From the NCBI GenBank assembly GCA_937922185.1, contig CAKZUT010000196.1, positions 1 to 33,475 of the forward strand: DNA of 33,475 nt. Direction: 5' to 3'. Positions within the stretch are counted from its first letter, which is position 1, and every line of letters begins with the position of its first letter. The notes beneath the pieces were generated by a model. It saw nothing but the letters and a program-made list of their open reading frames with translations, searched no databases and was not told the origin of the DNA. This document shows, piece after piece, positions 8,836-16,346 of the stretch. The stretch comes from an uncultured Neomegalonema sp. Lineage in GTDB: Bacteria > Pseudomonadota > Alphaproteobacteria > Rhodobacterales > Rhodobacteraceae. A program made the position numbers and the translations under genes.

Positions 8836-9396
8836 ATGCGACGATCCGATCCTGAGATAGCTGCGCTTGATCGCGTGTTCCGCGAGAACCTGACGGGCCT
8901 GTATCGTCTGGCCTATACGCTGCTGCGCCAGCGCGAAGAGGCCGAGGACGCGGTGCAGGACGTCTGGTTGCGGATCGCCGGAACGGGCTTGCCGCCGGGC
9001 GGGGTGCGTCATCCGCGCGGCTGGATGTTTCGTATTCTGCGGAACCTGTGCATCGACCGCCTGCGCGCGCGCCGGACCTTTCTGCGGGTCGTCTCGACGG
9101 AAACGGATATCGCGTCACTGCCTGCAATGGAGGACGGGGTGCCGACGCCGGATACGGTGATGGAGACGGCTGAGACTCTGGCCTGCACGATGCGGGCAAT
9201 GGAGGCGATGTCGCATGAACTGGCGGAAGTTCTGGCGCTCGTGGTGGTGGAGGAGATGAGCTACCGCGAGGTCGCTGCGGTCCTGGAAGTTCCTGTCGGC
9301 ACCGTCCGCTCCCGCCTGCACCGCGCTCGCCTGACCCTGCGCGAGACTCTGGCCGCCGGTGATGCCCGAACGGCTCACGAAGGAAATGCGGGATGA
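8836..9396 (+). CDS. ECF-type RNA polymerase sigma factor
   Basis: This 186-residue protein has the two-domain layout of extracytoplasmic-function sigma factors and directs RNA polymerase to a small set of stress promoters. Region 2 spans about 11-80, including EEAEDAVQDVWLRI (34-47) and the -10-recognition helix region RGWMFRILRNLCIDRLR. Region 4 (about 115-170) ends with the helix-turn-helix MSYREVAAVLEVPVGTVRSR. An in-frame ATG exists at 8800, but that is where transcription is predicted to start. The ATG at 8836 has GAGGG just upstream, so it is preferred. The gene overlaps its anti-sigma gene by four bases (ATGA). The predicted promoter suggests autoregulation. I do not assign it to a named ECF group. 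Confidence 0.93.
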   Translation: MRRSDPEIAALDRVFRENLTGLYRLAYTLLRQREEAEDAVQDVWLRIAGTGLPPGGVRHPRGWMFRILRNLCIDRLRARRTFLRVVSTETDIASLPAMEDGVPTPDTVMETAETLACTMRAMEAMSHELAEVLALVVVEEMSYREVAAVLEVPVGTVRSRLHRARLTLRETLAAGDARTAHEGNAG

Positions 9397-10127
9397 ACGA
9401 ATGCGAACGCATGATCGACGTCGATGCCCTGATCGACGGAGAGGCGGGCGAGCAGGCGGCGGATATCGAGCGCCATATCCGGTCCTGCGAGACATGCCAC
9501 GCCTATGCGGTGGAGGCGCGGCGCAGCGATGCCTTCCTGCGCCGTGCCTTGGGCGAGAGCGAGCCGCAGGATGATTTCGAGGAACGCCTGTTCGGGCCGC
9601 CCCCCGCGCCGGTCACCACGTCGCGCAGGCAGGTTATGGCCGGTCTCGGGGTGGCGGCGTGTCTGGGCGGGCTGGGATGGTTCATGCGGCCTTCCTCTCC
9701 GGGTGATGCGGATTTTCGGCAGGCGGTGCTGGGCGATTTCGCGACCTACATCGCCGCCGACAAGCCGCTCGATATCGCGGCATCGGATGTGGCGCGGGTC
9801 GTGCCGTGGATTTCGGCGCGCGTTCCCTTTGTCCTGCCGGAGCATGTGTCACCCGATGGTGCGCGTCTTCTCGGCGGGCGGCTATGCTGGCTGGTCGGGC
9901 GACGGCTGGCGGCGCTGAATTTCGAGGTCGGGGATACGCCCGTCGGTCTTTATATTGCCGGAGCCAGAGGGCTTGAGGGCCTGCCGGAGGAGGGCGCGCG
10001 CACGGTCGGGGACGGTCGCGACGGCCTTCGCGGGTCTTTCTGGCGTGATCGGGGACTGGCGCTCGGCGTGGTAGGGGCGCTTTCGGCATCGCGGCTTGCC
10101 GATATCGCGGACGGTTTGCAGGGCTGA
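9393..10127 (+). CDS. Zinc-type membrane anti-sigma factor
   Basis: The 244-residue protein is the likely partner that holds the upstream sigma factor inactive. Its N-terminus has the zinc anti-sigma motif His28-x3-Cys32-x2-Cys35 (HIRSCETC) within a helical region (about 1-60). One membrane segment follows at about 81-98 (VMAGLGVAACLGGLGWFM). The remaining 145 residues should lie in the periplasm, form no domain I recognise, and presumably sense the signal. The coding start overlaps the sigma gene stop (ATGA), so the two are made together. Regulation by cleavage or by redox/zinc release are both possible; the sequence does not decide. A second copy of the ECF promoter lies immediately after this gene. 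Confidence 0.88.
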   Translation: MNECERMIDVDALIDGEAGEQAADIERHIRSCETCHAYAVEARRSDAFLRRALGESEPQDDFEERLFGPPPAPVTTSRRQVMAGLGVAACLGGLGWFMRPSSPGDADFRQAVLGDFATYIAADKPLDIAASDVARVVPWISARVPFVLPEHVSPDGARLLGGRLCWLVGRRLAALNFEVGDTPVGLYIAGARGLEGLPEEGARTVGDGRDGLRGSFWRDRGLALGVVGALSASRLADIADGLQG

Positions 10128-10135
10128 TAGCGATA

Positions 10136-10177
10136 ACGGTTTCGTGAGATCGTGAACTGCCCCCCTCCCGGCCCGTC
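10136..10177 (+). promoter_or_regulatory. Second predicted ECF promoter, before the MoeA-like gene
   Basis: GAAC at 10154-10157, 16 bases, then CGTC at 10174-10177, matching in type and spacing the site before the sigma gene. The upstream block from 10136 matches its counterpart at 8752 in about 20 of 24 positions, while the 16-base spacer is not conserved, which argues for selection on the promoter elements rather than a recent duplication. The expected transcript start is about 30 bases before the ATG at 10214. Confidence 0.72.
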
Positions 10178-10213
10178 TTCTTTCCGACGCCTATCGGAAA
10201 AGGACCAGCCGCA

Positions 10214-11446
10214 ATGCCCCCTGCCAGCTCTGCCGCCGTGATCGACACTTCCGCACCGCTTGCCTGCGCCCGCCGCCCCACCCCGGATCGCGCCGTGCGG
10301 GCCATGCTCGATCTGGTGGCTGGACTGCCTCCGCTGGCTGTTCGGACGATGCCGCCCGGTTCCTGCCATGACCGCATACTGGCCGAGCGGGTGCGCGCCG
10401 ATGCGGATATCCCCGCGCGGGACAGTGCCGGGGTGGACGGGTTCGCGTTTTCGCGCAGGACATGCCGGGGAGACGGTCCCTGGTGCCTGCGCGTGATACC
10501 CCGCATCGCCGTCGCGCGAAATCCGGCGGCGGAGAACGCCATGTTCTCGCCCGAAGCGGTGCGGATCGCCGCCGGTGGGCCTGTGCCGTCACAACTCGAT
10601 ACGGTCGTTCGGGTCGATGCGGTGCGCGCGCAGGGGGAGCATATCTTTCTCGACACCCTGCCTGACGAGGACGTCACCATCTTGCGGCGGGGAGCACATG
10701 CCCGCTGCGGTGATGTGATCGCCCAGCCGGATCGATTGCTCGATGCCCGCGATCTCGCGGGGCTGGCCATGGCCGGATGTTCGGGCGTGAGAGTACGGCG
10801 CGGCCTGCGGGTCGGCATCCTCTCGTCCTGCACCGGCAAGCAGGACGGCCATGGCGGTCCCGCGCGGGCGATGCTGATGGCTGCGCTGGACCGGCGCTGG
10901 ATCGCGCGGCGGGATCACGGGGCCGTTTCGGGCAGTGCATTGCTCAGGACTCTGCGCGCGATCTCGGCGGAAAGCGATGTGGTGCTGGCTCTCGATCCGG
11001 GCGGCATGGCCGATCGCATCGTGGCCGCAGGCGGTCAGATCGTTCTTGACGGGATCGCGATGCGGCCAGGGGGCGGCGCGATCCTCGCGACCCTTGATGA
11101 CGCGGTAATCCTGCTGGTGCCGGAGGAGCCGGTAGCGGCCCTCACCGCGATGACAATCCTCGGCTGGCCTGTCCTGCGCCGCCGCGCCGGTATCCGTCAT
11201 TCGCGCATGGTGCCGAGGGCCGGGATCGCCGCCTTTACCCTGCCGCCCGGTGCGAATCCGGCCCGCTATCCTCTGGTGCGGGTCGCCGGAGCGGGAGAGG
11301 TGCCGACGCTGGAGATGCTTTCAGGGACCGTGGATACGATCTCTCTCCTGTCGGGGGCAGACGGCATTGCCTGTATCGCGCCGGATACCGGGGTGGGGTT
11401 CGGCGACCGGGTGGCATGGGTGCCGGTCACGGACCGGTTCGCCTGA
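10214..11446 (+). CDS. Degenerate MoeA-like molybdopterin-binding protein
   Basis: The 410-residue protein follows the MoeA layout (MoeA inserts molybdate into adenylated molybdopterin), but nearly every signature is altered. The SAMDGYA region reads SAGVDGFAF (71-79), keeping only the Asp (Asp75). MTGAPVP reads AAGGPVP (119-125). STGDEL reads SSCTGKQDG (204-212). GGVSVGDYD is reduced to GGMADR (263-268). KPGKP reads RPGGG (284-288), losing both lysines. LPGNP reads VPEEP (302-306). It is therefore unlikely to be an ordinary MoeA and may have a binding or regulatory role. AAGGA at 10199-10203 is the ribosome site for the ATG at 10214. A predicted ECF promoter precedes it, implying stress induction. 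No other molybdenum cofactor gene lies in the window. Confidence 0.75.
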   Translation: MPPASSAAVIDTSAPLACARRPTPDRAVRAMLDLVAGLPPLAVRTMPPGSCHDRILAERVRADADIPARDSAGVDGFAFSRRTCRGDGPWCLRVIPRIAVARNPAAENAMFSPEAVRIAAGGPVPSQLDTVVRVDAVRAQGEHIFLDTLPDEDVTILRRGAHARCGDVIAQPDRLLDARDLAGLAMAGCSGVRVRRGLRVGILSSCTGKQDGHGGPARAMLMAALDRRWIARRDHGAVSGSALLRTLRAISAESDVVLALDPGGMADRIVAAGGQIVLDGIAMRPGGGAILATLDDAVILLVPEEPVAALTAMTILGWPVLRRRAGIRHSRMVPRAGIAAFTLPPGANPARYPLVRVAGAGEVPTLEMLSGTVDTISLLSGADGIACIAPDTGVGFGDRVAWVPVTDRFA

Positions 11447-11483
11447 CGATCCGCGCGCAGCGGCGGCCTCCTCACCCCGGACA

Positions 11484-13178
11484 CTACCCTTCCAGCACAC
11501 GCCGCGCGATGACGCCCGCCTGAATCTCCGCCGCGCCCTCGAAGATATTGAGGATACGGCTGTCGCACAGCACCCGGCTGATCGGGTATTCGAGCGCGAA
11601 GCCGTTACCCCCGTGGATCTGCAATGCATTATCCGCCGCCGACCACGCCACCCTGGCGCCGAGCAGCTTGGCCATGCCCGCCTCAAGATCGCAGCGCCGG
11701 TCCGCATCCTTCTCGCGTGCCGAGAAATAGGTGAGCTGGCGCGCGATCATGATCTCCACGGCCATGATCCCCAGCTTGCCGGAGACACGGGGGAAGGCGA
11801 GCAACGGCTTGCCGAACTGAATACGATCCTGCGCGTAGGTCAGGCCCAGCTCCAGCGCGTTCTGGGCCACGCCGATGGCCCTGGCCGCTGTCTGGATGCG
11901 GGCGGATTCGAAGGTCTTCATCAATTGTTTGAAGCCCTGGCCCTCTACCCCGCCGAGCAGGGCATCACCGGGGATTTTATAGTCATCGAAGGCAACCGTG
12001 TATTCCTTCATCCCGCGATAGCCCAGTACCTCGATCTCCCCGCCCGAGATTTCGGGGTTCGGGAAGGGATTGGCGCAATCCCCCCGCGTTTTGGGCGCGA
12101 TGAACATCGACAGGCCCTTGTGGTCATCGGTGCCCGGAACACTGCGCGCCAGCACGGTCATGATATCGGCACGGGCCGCATGGGTGATCCACGTCTTGTT
12201 GCCGGTGACGACCCACTCGTCCCCGTCCTTCTTCGCTCTGGTCTTGAGCGCCCCGAGGTCGGAGCCTGTATTGGGTTCGGTGAAGACCGCCGTGGGCAGG
12301 ATTTCCCCGCTGGCGAGTTTCGGCAGCCATTCCTCGCGCTGTTCGTCCGTGCCACCTCCGAGGATCAGTTCGGCGGCAATCTCCGAGCGTGTTCCGAGCG
12401 AACCGACCCCGATATATCCGCGCGACAATTCCTCCGAGACGACGCACATCGCCGTCTTCGACATGCCGAATCCGCCCAGATTTTCGGGAATGGTCAGGCC
12501 GAAGACGCCGAGTTCGGCCATTTCCGAGATGATCGCATCGGGGATCAGCTCGTCTTTCAGGTGCCACTCATGGGCATGGGGGACGACCTTTTCATCGGCG
12601 AAGCGCCGGAACTGGTCGCGGATCATCTCGTAATCCTCATCCAGCCCGCAATCGCCGAAGGTCGCCGCGCCGTCGCGCTCGGCGAGGGTATGGGCGATCT
12701 GTTCGCGAATGGTCGTGGTTGCCCCGCCCGCGATCAGCGCCCGCACGGGGGCCGTATCGAGCGCCCGGCGCGCCGTCTCCCCCGCGCCCATATCTTCCAG
12801 CCGGGCATATTCACCCTGACTCATCGGAATGCCGCCCGCCATCTGGGCGAGATATTCCCCGAACGCCGCTTGCAGGATCAGGGCTTCGAGCGTGCCGAAC
12901 CGGTCATCGGCGGTCAGGCGCTCGGCCCAGCCCTGCATCTGGCGGAGGCTTTCCACATAGGTAGCCAGCCATGCCAGCGAATGCGCCGCGTGCTGCTCCC
13001 GCTCCAGTGCCGCGCCGGAGACGCGCCCCCGCTCATCGCGGCCTATTCTGGCGCTCATGCCCTGCCGTGCCGCGCCCAGCACTGTTTCAGCGGCCTTGAC
13101 GGCCTCCGCGCAGGTTGCGATCAGGTCGGGGATCAGCAGGTCATCGACGGTCGCGACGGGGGCGGGATCGGCGCTCAT
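11484..13178 (-). CDS. mcd: (2S)-methylsuccinyl-CoA dehydrogenase (ethylmalonyl-CoA pathway)
   Basis: This acyl-CoA dehydrogenase-family flavoprotein is 564 residues, much longer than ordinary members (about 380-400), because of an N-terminal extension of about 165 residues. That extended form is typical of methylsuccinyl-CoA dehydrogenase, which oxidises (2S)-methylsuccinyl-CoA to mesaconyl-CoA during acetyl-CoA assimilation. The body shows FTEPNTGSDLGALKTRA (flavin/substrate region), SARIQTAARAIGVAQ, and IFEGAAEIQAG near the C-terminus, where the Glu (about 547) aligns with the medium-chain dehydrogenase catalytic base. The segment SEELSRGYIGVGSLGTRSE also fits Mcd as I recall it. The ATG at 13178 has GGAGA upstream and is preferred to one 20 codons earlier. 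Other pathway genes (ccr, ecm, mch) are not in the window. Confidence 0.87.
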   Translation of the reverse strand: MSADPAPVATVDDLLIPDLIATCAEAVKAAETVLGAARQGMSARIGRDERGRVSGAALEREQHAAHSLAWLATYVESLRQMQGWAERLTADDRFGTLEALILQAAFGEYLAQMAGGIPMSQGEYARLEDMGAGETARRALDTAPVRALIAGGATTTIREQIAHTLAERDGAATFGDCGLDEDYEMIRDQFRRFADEKVVPHAHEWHLKDELIPDAIISEMAELGVFGLTIPENLGGFGMSKTAMCVVSEELSRGYIGVGSLGTRSEIAAELILGGGTDEQREEWLPKLASGEILPTAVFTEPNTGSDLGALKTRAKKDGDEWVVTGNKTWITHAARADIMTVLARSVPGTDDHKGLSMFIAPKTRGDCANPFPNPEISGGEIEVLGYRGMKEYTVAFDDYKIPGDALLGGVEGQGFKQLMKTFESARIQTAARAIGVAQNALELGLTYAQDRIQFGKPLLAFPRVSGKLGIMAVEIMIARQLTYFSAREKDADRRCDLEAGMAKLLGARVAWSAADNALQIHGGNGFALEYPISRVLCDSRILNIFEGAAEIQAGVIARRVLEG

Positions 13179-13225
13179 GGAATTCTCCGGGCAGCATGGA
13201 ATATTGCAGGTGCGAAGACATATAT

Positions 13226-13298
13226 CGCAACGCGGCATCCGTCAACAAGTCACGCAACAAAGCGTCGTTGTGGCGCAGGTTAATGAAATATTGTTGCG
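13226..13298. promoter_or_regulatory. Repeated CGCAAC hexamers between mcd and the EamA gene
   Basis: CGCAAC occurs at 13226-13231 and 13253-13258, and inverted as GTTGCG at 13293-13298. All three lie in the 177-base divergent region between mcd and the transporter gene. They could be operator half-sites for a regulator of either gene. The hexamer is short, so chance is a real alternative. Confidence 0.25.
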
Positions 13299-13355
13299 AC
13301 AGGTGTTTCGCGGAACCGCTTGCATCGCGTGGTCCTCCTGATAACGCTACGCCGC

Positions 13356-14261
13356 ATGGATGATCCCCGCATTACGGCGCGTTATCAGGGAGCCGGTGGG
13401 GGCGTATGGCTCGTGTTGCTGGCGGTCGTGATCTGGGCCGCATGGCTTCCGGTCACCCGAATCGCCTTGCGGGACGGGCTGGAGCCGGTCGATATCGCCT
13501 TTCTCCGCTATGCCGTGCCCGCCGTGATGCTGGCCCCGGTCTGGCTGCGAACCGGATTGGTGCCGAAGGGCGTCCCTGTCCCTCTGTTGCTGGCCATGTT
13601 CTGCTGGGGCGCGCCCTTCGCGGTGCTGACCGCCACCGGCCTGCAACTGGCCAGCGTGGCCCATACCGCTGCGCTCATTCCCTGCACGATGCCGGTCATC
13701 GCCGCGCTGGCGGCATGGGCGATCTACGGCGAGCGGATCGCGGGAGAGCGCCGCCTCGGCATCGCCCTGATCGCGGTTGCGGCGGCCTGCGTCCTCGTCA
13801 CGGTTCTTGCGGGGGGCAGTGCGACCGATCTGCCCACGGTCGGCATCCTGTTGCTGGCGAGCGCCGGATGGGCGGCCTATACCGTCGCCTATCGACGCAG
13901 CGGATTGACGCCGGTTGCGGCGGCGGCGGTTATTTTCGCGTGGTCTGCCTTTTTGCTGCTTCCTGCGCTGATGCTGGGCGGATCGGCCCTTGGCGGCCTG
14001 TCGCTTTCCGTTCTGGCTTTCCACGGCGTTACACAGGGCCTGCTCAGCGGGTTCATCGCGACCATCGCCTACGGCATCGCCATTGATCGCCTCGGCGTCG
14101 CGCGTGCGGCTTCCTTCAGCGTACTGGTCCCGGTTCTGGCAACGGTCATGGCTCTGTTCTGGCTCGGCGAGACCCCTTCTGTGCTGGATGCCGTGGCACT
14201 CGGGATCGGGACGCTCGGCGTGGCGGTCATCAACGGCGTCGTGTCGCTGCGACGTCCCTAG
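13356..14261 (+). CDS. EamA/DMT-family transporter
   Basis: The 301-residue protein consists almost entirely of hydrophobic helices, about ten, in two similar halves, each ending with the EamA-type glutamate motif: IYGERI in the first half and WLGETPSVLDAVALGIG in the second. This is the drug/metabolite transporter superfamily, whose inner-membrane exporters carry amino acids, nucleosides or metabolites; the substrate cannot be read from sequence. The frame opens at an ATG at 13320, but the ATG at 13356 (MDDPRITARYQG) gives a more normal cytoplasmic start before the first helix. Neither has a good ribosome binding site, so the start is uncertain. It is divergent from mcd and convergent with the hydroxyacid cassette, from which a hairpin separates it. 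Confidence 0.9.
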   Translation: MDDPRITARYQGAGGGVWLVLLAVVIWAAWLPVTRIALRDGLEPVDIAFLRYAVPAVMLAPVWLRTGLVPKGVPVPLLLAMFCWGAPFAVLTATGLQLASVAHTAALIPCTMPVIAALAAWAIYGERIAGERRLGIALIAVAAACVLVTVLAGGSATDLPTVGILLLASAGWAAYTVAYRRSGLTPVAAAAVIFAWSAFLLLPALMLGGSALGGLSLSVLAFHGVTQGLLSGFIATIAYGIAIDRLGVARAASFSVLVPVLATVMALFWLGETPSVLDAVALGIGTLGVAVINGVVSLRRP

Positions 14262-14272
14262 AGACAAGTCAT

Positions 14273-14303
14273 TCTCGATCAGGTCGGGTCATCCTGATCG
14301 AGA
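14273..14303. terminator. Shared hairpin between the EamA gene and the hydroxyacid dehydrogenase gene
   Basis: A perfect 11-base stem: TCTCGATCAGG (14273-14283) pairs with CCTGATCGAGA (14293-14303) around a 9-base loop. It lies 11 bases after the transporter stop, and its right arm lies inside the last codons of the convergent dehydrogenase gene, whose stop codon is at 14291-14289. It probably ends transcription from both sides. There is no long T run, so it is a weak intrinsic terminator by the usual rule. Confidence 0.6.
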
Positions 14304-15476
14304 TGGGCTGTAATCCGCCCACCGTCCGGGAAATCCCTCCGGCACCAGCAGGCATTCGCGCCCCACTGCGCGGATATCGCGTTGCCCGCACAGCGCCATG
14401 GAGACATCGAGTTCATTGCGGATGATTTCCAGCGCGCGGGTCACCCCCGGCCCGCCCATCGCCCCGAGCGCATAGGTGAAGGCGCGCCCGATATAGGCCC
14501 CTTTCGCCCCCATCGCGACGGCCTTCAGCACGTCCTGACCGGAACGGATGCCGCCATCGATATGCACTTCCGTTTCCCCGCCGACCGCGTCCAGAATCGG
14601 TTGCAGGGCGCGGATGGAACTGAGCGCCCCGTCAAGCTGTCGCCCGCCATGGTTCGACACCACGATCGCATCGGCACCGACTTCCAGCGCCATGCGCGCA
14701 TCCTCCGGGTCGAGGATGCCTTTCAGGATCACAGGCCCGTCCCACATCTGCCGGATGCGCGCGACCCTGGCCCAATCGAGGGTCGGGTCGAACTGCCGGC
14801 CAATCCAGGCCATCATCTGCGAGGGGTCGCCCGCATCCTTCACGTGGCCGACGATATTGCCCAGATGCCGCCGCTTCGCGCCCAGCATCCCCATCCCCCA
14901 GCGCCATTTGGTCAGGAGGTTCAGCATGGTCGCCGGGGTCAGCTTCGGCGGTGCGGAAAGGCCGTTCTTCAAGTCCCTGTGCCGCTGCCCCACGATCTGA
15001 AGGTCGAGCGTGATGACCAGCGCCGAACACCCCGCATCCTTTGCCCGCTGGATCAATTCGGCCAGAAACCCCTCATCCTTCATCGTATAGAGCTGGAACC
15101 AGAAGGGTTTCGCTGTCGCCGCCGCCACATCCTCGATGGAATTGATCGACATGGTGGACAGCGTGAAGGGCACGCCGAAATCTTCCGCCGCCTTTGCCGC
15201 CGCGATCTCCCCGTCCGCGTGCTGCATCCCGAGCAGGCCCACGGGGGCCAGCGCCACGGGCATGGTGACGGGCTGACCGATCATCGTACCGGCAGTTGAG
15301 CGCCCGGACATATCGACCGCCACGCGCTGACGCAGGTAGAGCTTCGCGAAGTCGTCCGAGTTCTCGCGAAAGGTCTGCTCGCTCCAGCTTCCCGATTCCG
15401 CGTAATCGTAGAACATCTTCGGCACCCGCCGCCGGTACAGCGGCTTGAAGTCGTCGATGCAGGTGATAACGGCCAT
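14289..15476 (-). CDS. FMN-dependent alpha-hydroxyacid dehydrogenase (LldD-like)
   Basis: The 395-residue protein belongs to the L-lactate dehydrogenase/glycolate oxidase/mandelate dehydrogenase family, which oxidises alpha-hydroxyacids to 2-oxo acids using FMN. Key residues are visible: FYDYAESG near the start (active-site Tyr around 23-25), Tyr130 in FQLYTMKD, Lys252 in VILKGI, and the catalytic His276 with Arg279 in SNHGGRQLDG, followed by the FMN-phosphate segment HIDGGIRSGQDVLKA and GRAFTYALGA. The specific substrate is not determined; lactate is only the default guess. It begins three bases after the stop of the lyase-like gene, so it is the third gene of a minus-strand operon with the lyase and the enolase-superfamily enzyme. 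Confidence 0.93.
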   Translation of the reverse strand: MAVITCIDDFKPLYRRRVPKMFYDYAESGSWSEQTFRENSDDFAKLYLRQRVAVDMSGRSTAGTMIGQPVTMPVALAPVGLLGMQHADGEIAAAKAAEDFGVPFTLSTMSINSIEDVAAATAKPFWFQLYTMKDEGFLAELIQRAKDAGCSALVITLDLQIVGQRHRDLKNGLSAPPKLTPATMLNLLTKWRWGMGMLGAKRRHLGNIVGHVKDAGDPSQMMAWIGRQFDPTLDWARVARIRQMWDGPVILKGILDPEDARMALEVGADAIVVSNHGGRQLDGALSSIRALQPILDAVGGETEVHIDGGIRSGQDVLKAVAMGAKGAYIGRAFTYALGAMGGPGVTRALEIIRNELDVSMALCGQRDIRAVGRECLLVPEGFPGRWADYSPSRSG

Positions 15477-15479
15477 GGA

Positions 15480-16346
15480 TCAGGCTCCCATACGATCCGC
15501 AACGGCGAGGATGCGATACATATCGCGCAGAACCGGCTTCTCGATCAGCTTGCCGTCGATGACGACGAGGCCGGTATCGGCTTCCTCGAAGGTTGTTATG
15601 ATCCGCCGGGCGCGGGCAATCTCGTCCTCCGTGGGGGTGAAAACCCCGTTGATCGCCGCGATCTGCTTGGGGTGGATAGCCCCTTTCCCCACGAATCCGA
15701 GCGCGCGCGCCTGCTGTGCCGCAACGGCCATGCCCTCCGGGTCGTCGAGATCGAGATACGGAACGTCGATCACGTCCAGCCCCGCGCCTGCCGCCGCATG
15801 GACGACGCGGGATCGGGCGTAGAGCAGTGGCTCCCACGCATTCTCGCAACGCAACTCGGCGGCCATATCCACTCCGCCGAAGAACAGCGCATCAATCCGG
15901 GGGCTGCACCCCGCGATGTCATGGGCGGCCTCCAGCCCCGCATTCGTCTCGATAATGACGTGCAGGCGGGTCGGGTGGCCGCGTTCGGTCAGTAACTGAT
16001 CGAGCAGGACCACCTCGTCCGGGGTGCGGACTTTAGGCATCATCAGGGCGGGGGGCGGTGTATCGGTGGCAAGAACCGCCTGTACATCTGCGATCCCGAA
16101 GGCCTCGCGCATCGAGTTGATCCGCACGATCCGCTCCACCCCATCGGCTTCCGGCGGTGTCTCGAACAGGGCCAGCGCCCTGCGTCGCGCTTCCGCCTTG
16201 TCCTTCGGGGCGATGCCGTCCTCAAGCTCCACGCAGACGATATCCGCCCCGCAGGCCAGAGCCTTGGGGAACATCTCCGGCTTCAGCCCCGGCGTGAAGA
16301 TAAACGATCTGCGGGGGCGCACCGCATGGGGGGTGTTATCACTCAT
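15480..16346 (-). CDS. HpcH/HpaI-CitE family lyase or aldolase
   Basis: The 288-residue protein is a TIM-barrel CoA-ester lyase/aldolase of the citrate lyase beta-subunit-like group. It shows the opening RRSFIFTPGLKPEM, the acidic VELEDGIAPKDK (40-50), Arg76 in VRINS, the magnesium ligands Glu133 (IIETNAG) and Asp160 (GGVDMAAE), and GKGAIHPKQI (221-230), which contacts CoA in relatives. Candidate reactions are cleavage of malyl-CoA or beta-methylmalyl-CoA, or aldol cleavage of a 2-keto-3-deoxy acid. Close to mcd, a malyl-CoA-type role is tempting but unproven. The ATG at 16346 overlaps the end of the enolase-superfamily gene by eight bases, indicating translational coupling, and the gene is followed three bases later by the hydroxyacid dehydrogenase gene. 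Confidence 0.88.
   Translation of the reverse strand: MSDNTPHAVRPRRSFIFTPGLKPEMFPKALACGADIVCVELEDGIAPKDKAEARRRALALFETPPEADGVERIVRINSMREAFGIADVQAVLATDTPPPALMMPKVRTPDEVVLLDQLLTERGHPTRLHVIIETNAGLEAAHDIAGCSPRIDALFFGGVDMAAELRCENAWEPLLYARSRVVHAAAGAGLDVIDVPYLDLDDPEGMAVAAQQARALGFVGKGAIHPKQIAAINGVFTPTEDEIARARRIITTFEEADTGLVVIDGKLIEKPVLRDMYRILAVADRMGA

Noticed and set aside
11250-13283. 677-codon plus-strand frame over the end of the MoeA-like gene and mcd
   Set aside because: It runs opposite mcd, whose acyl-CoA dehydrogenase motifs are unmistakable, and overlaps the MoeA-like gene out of frame.
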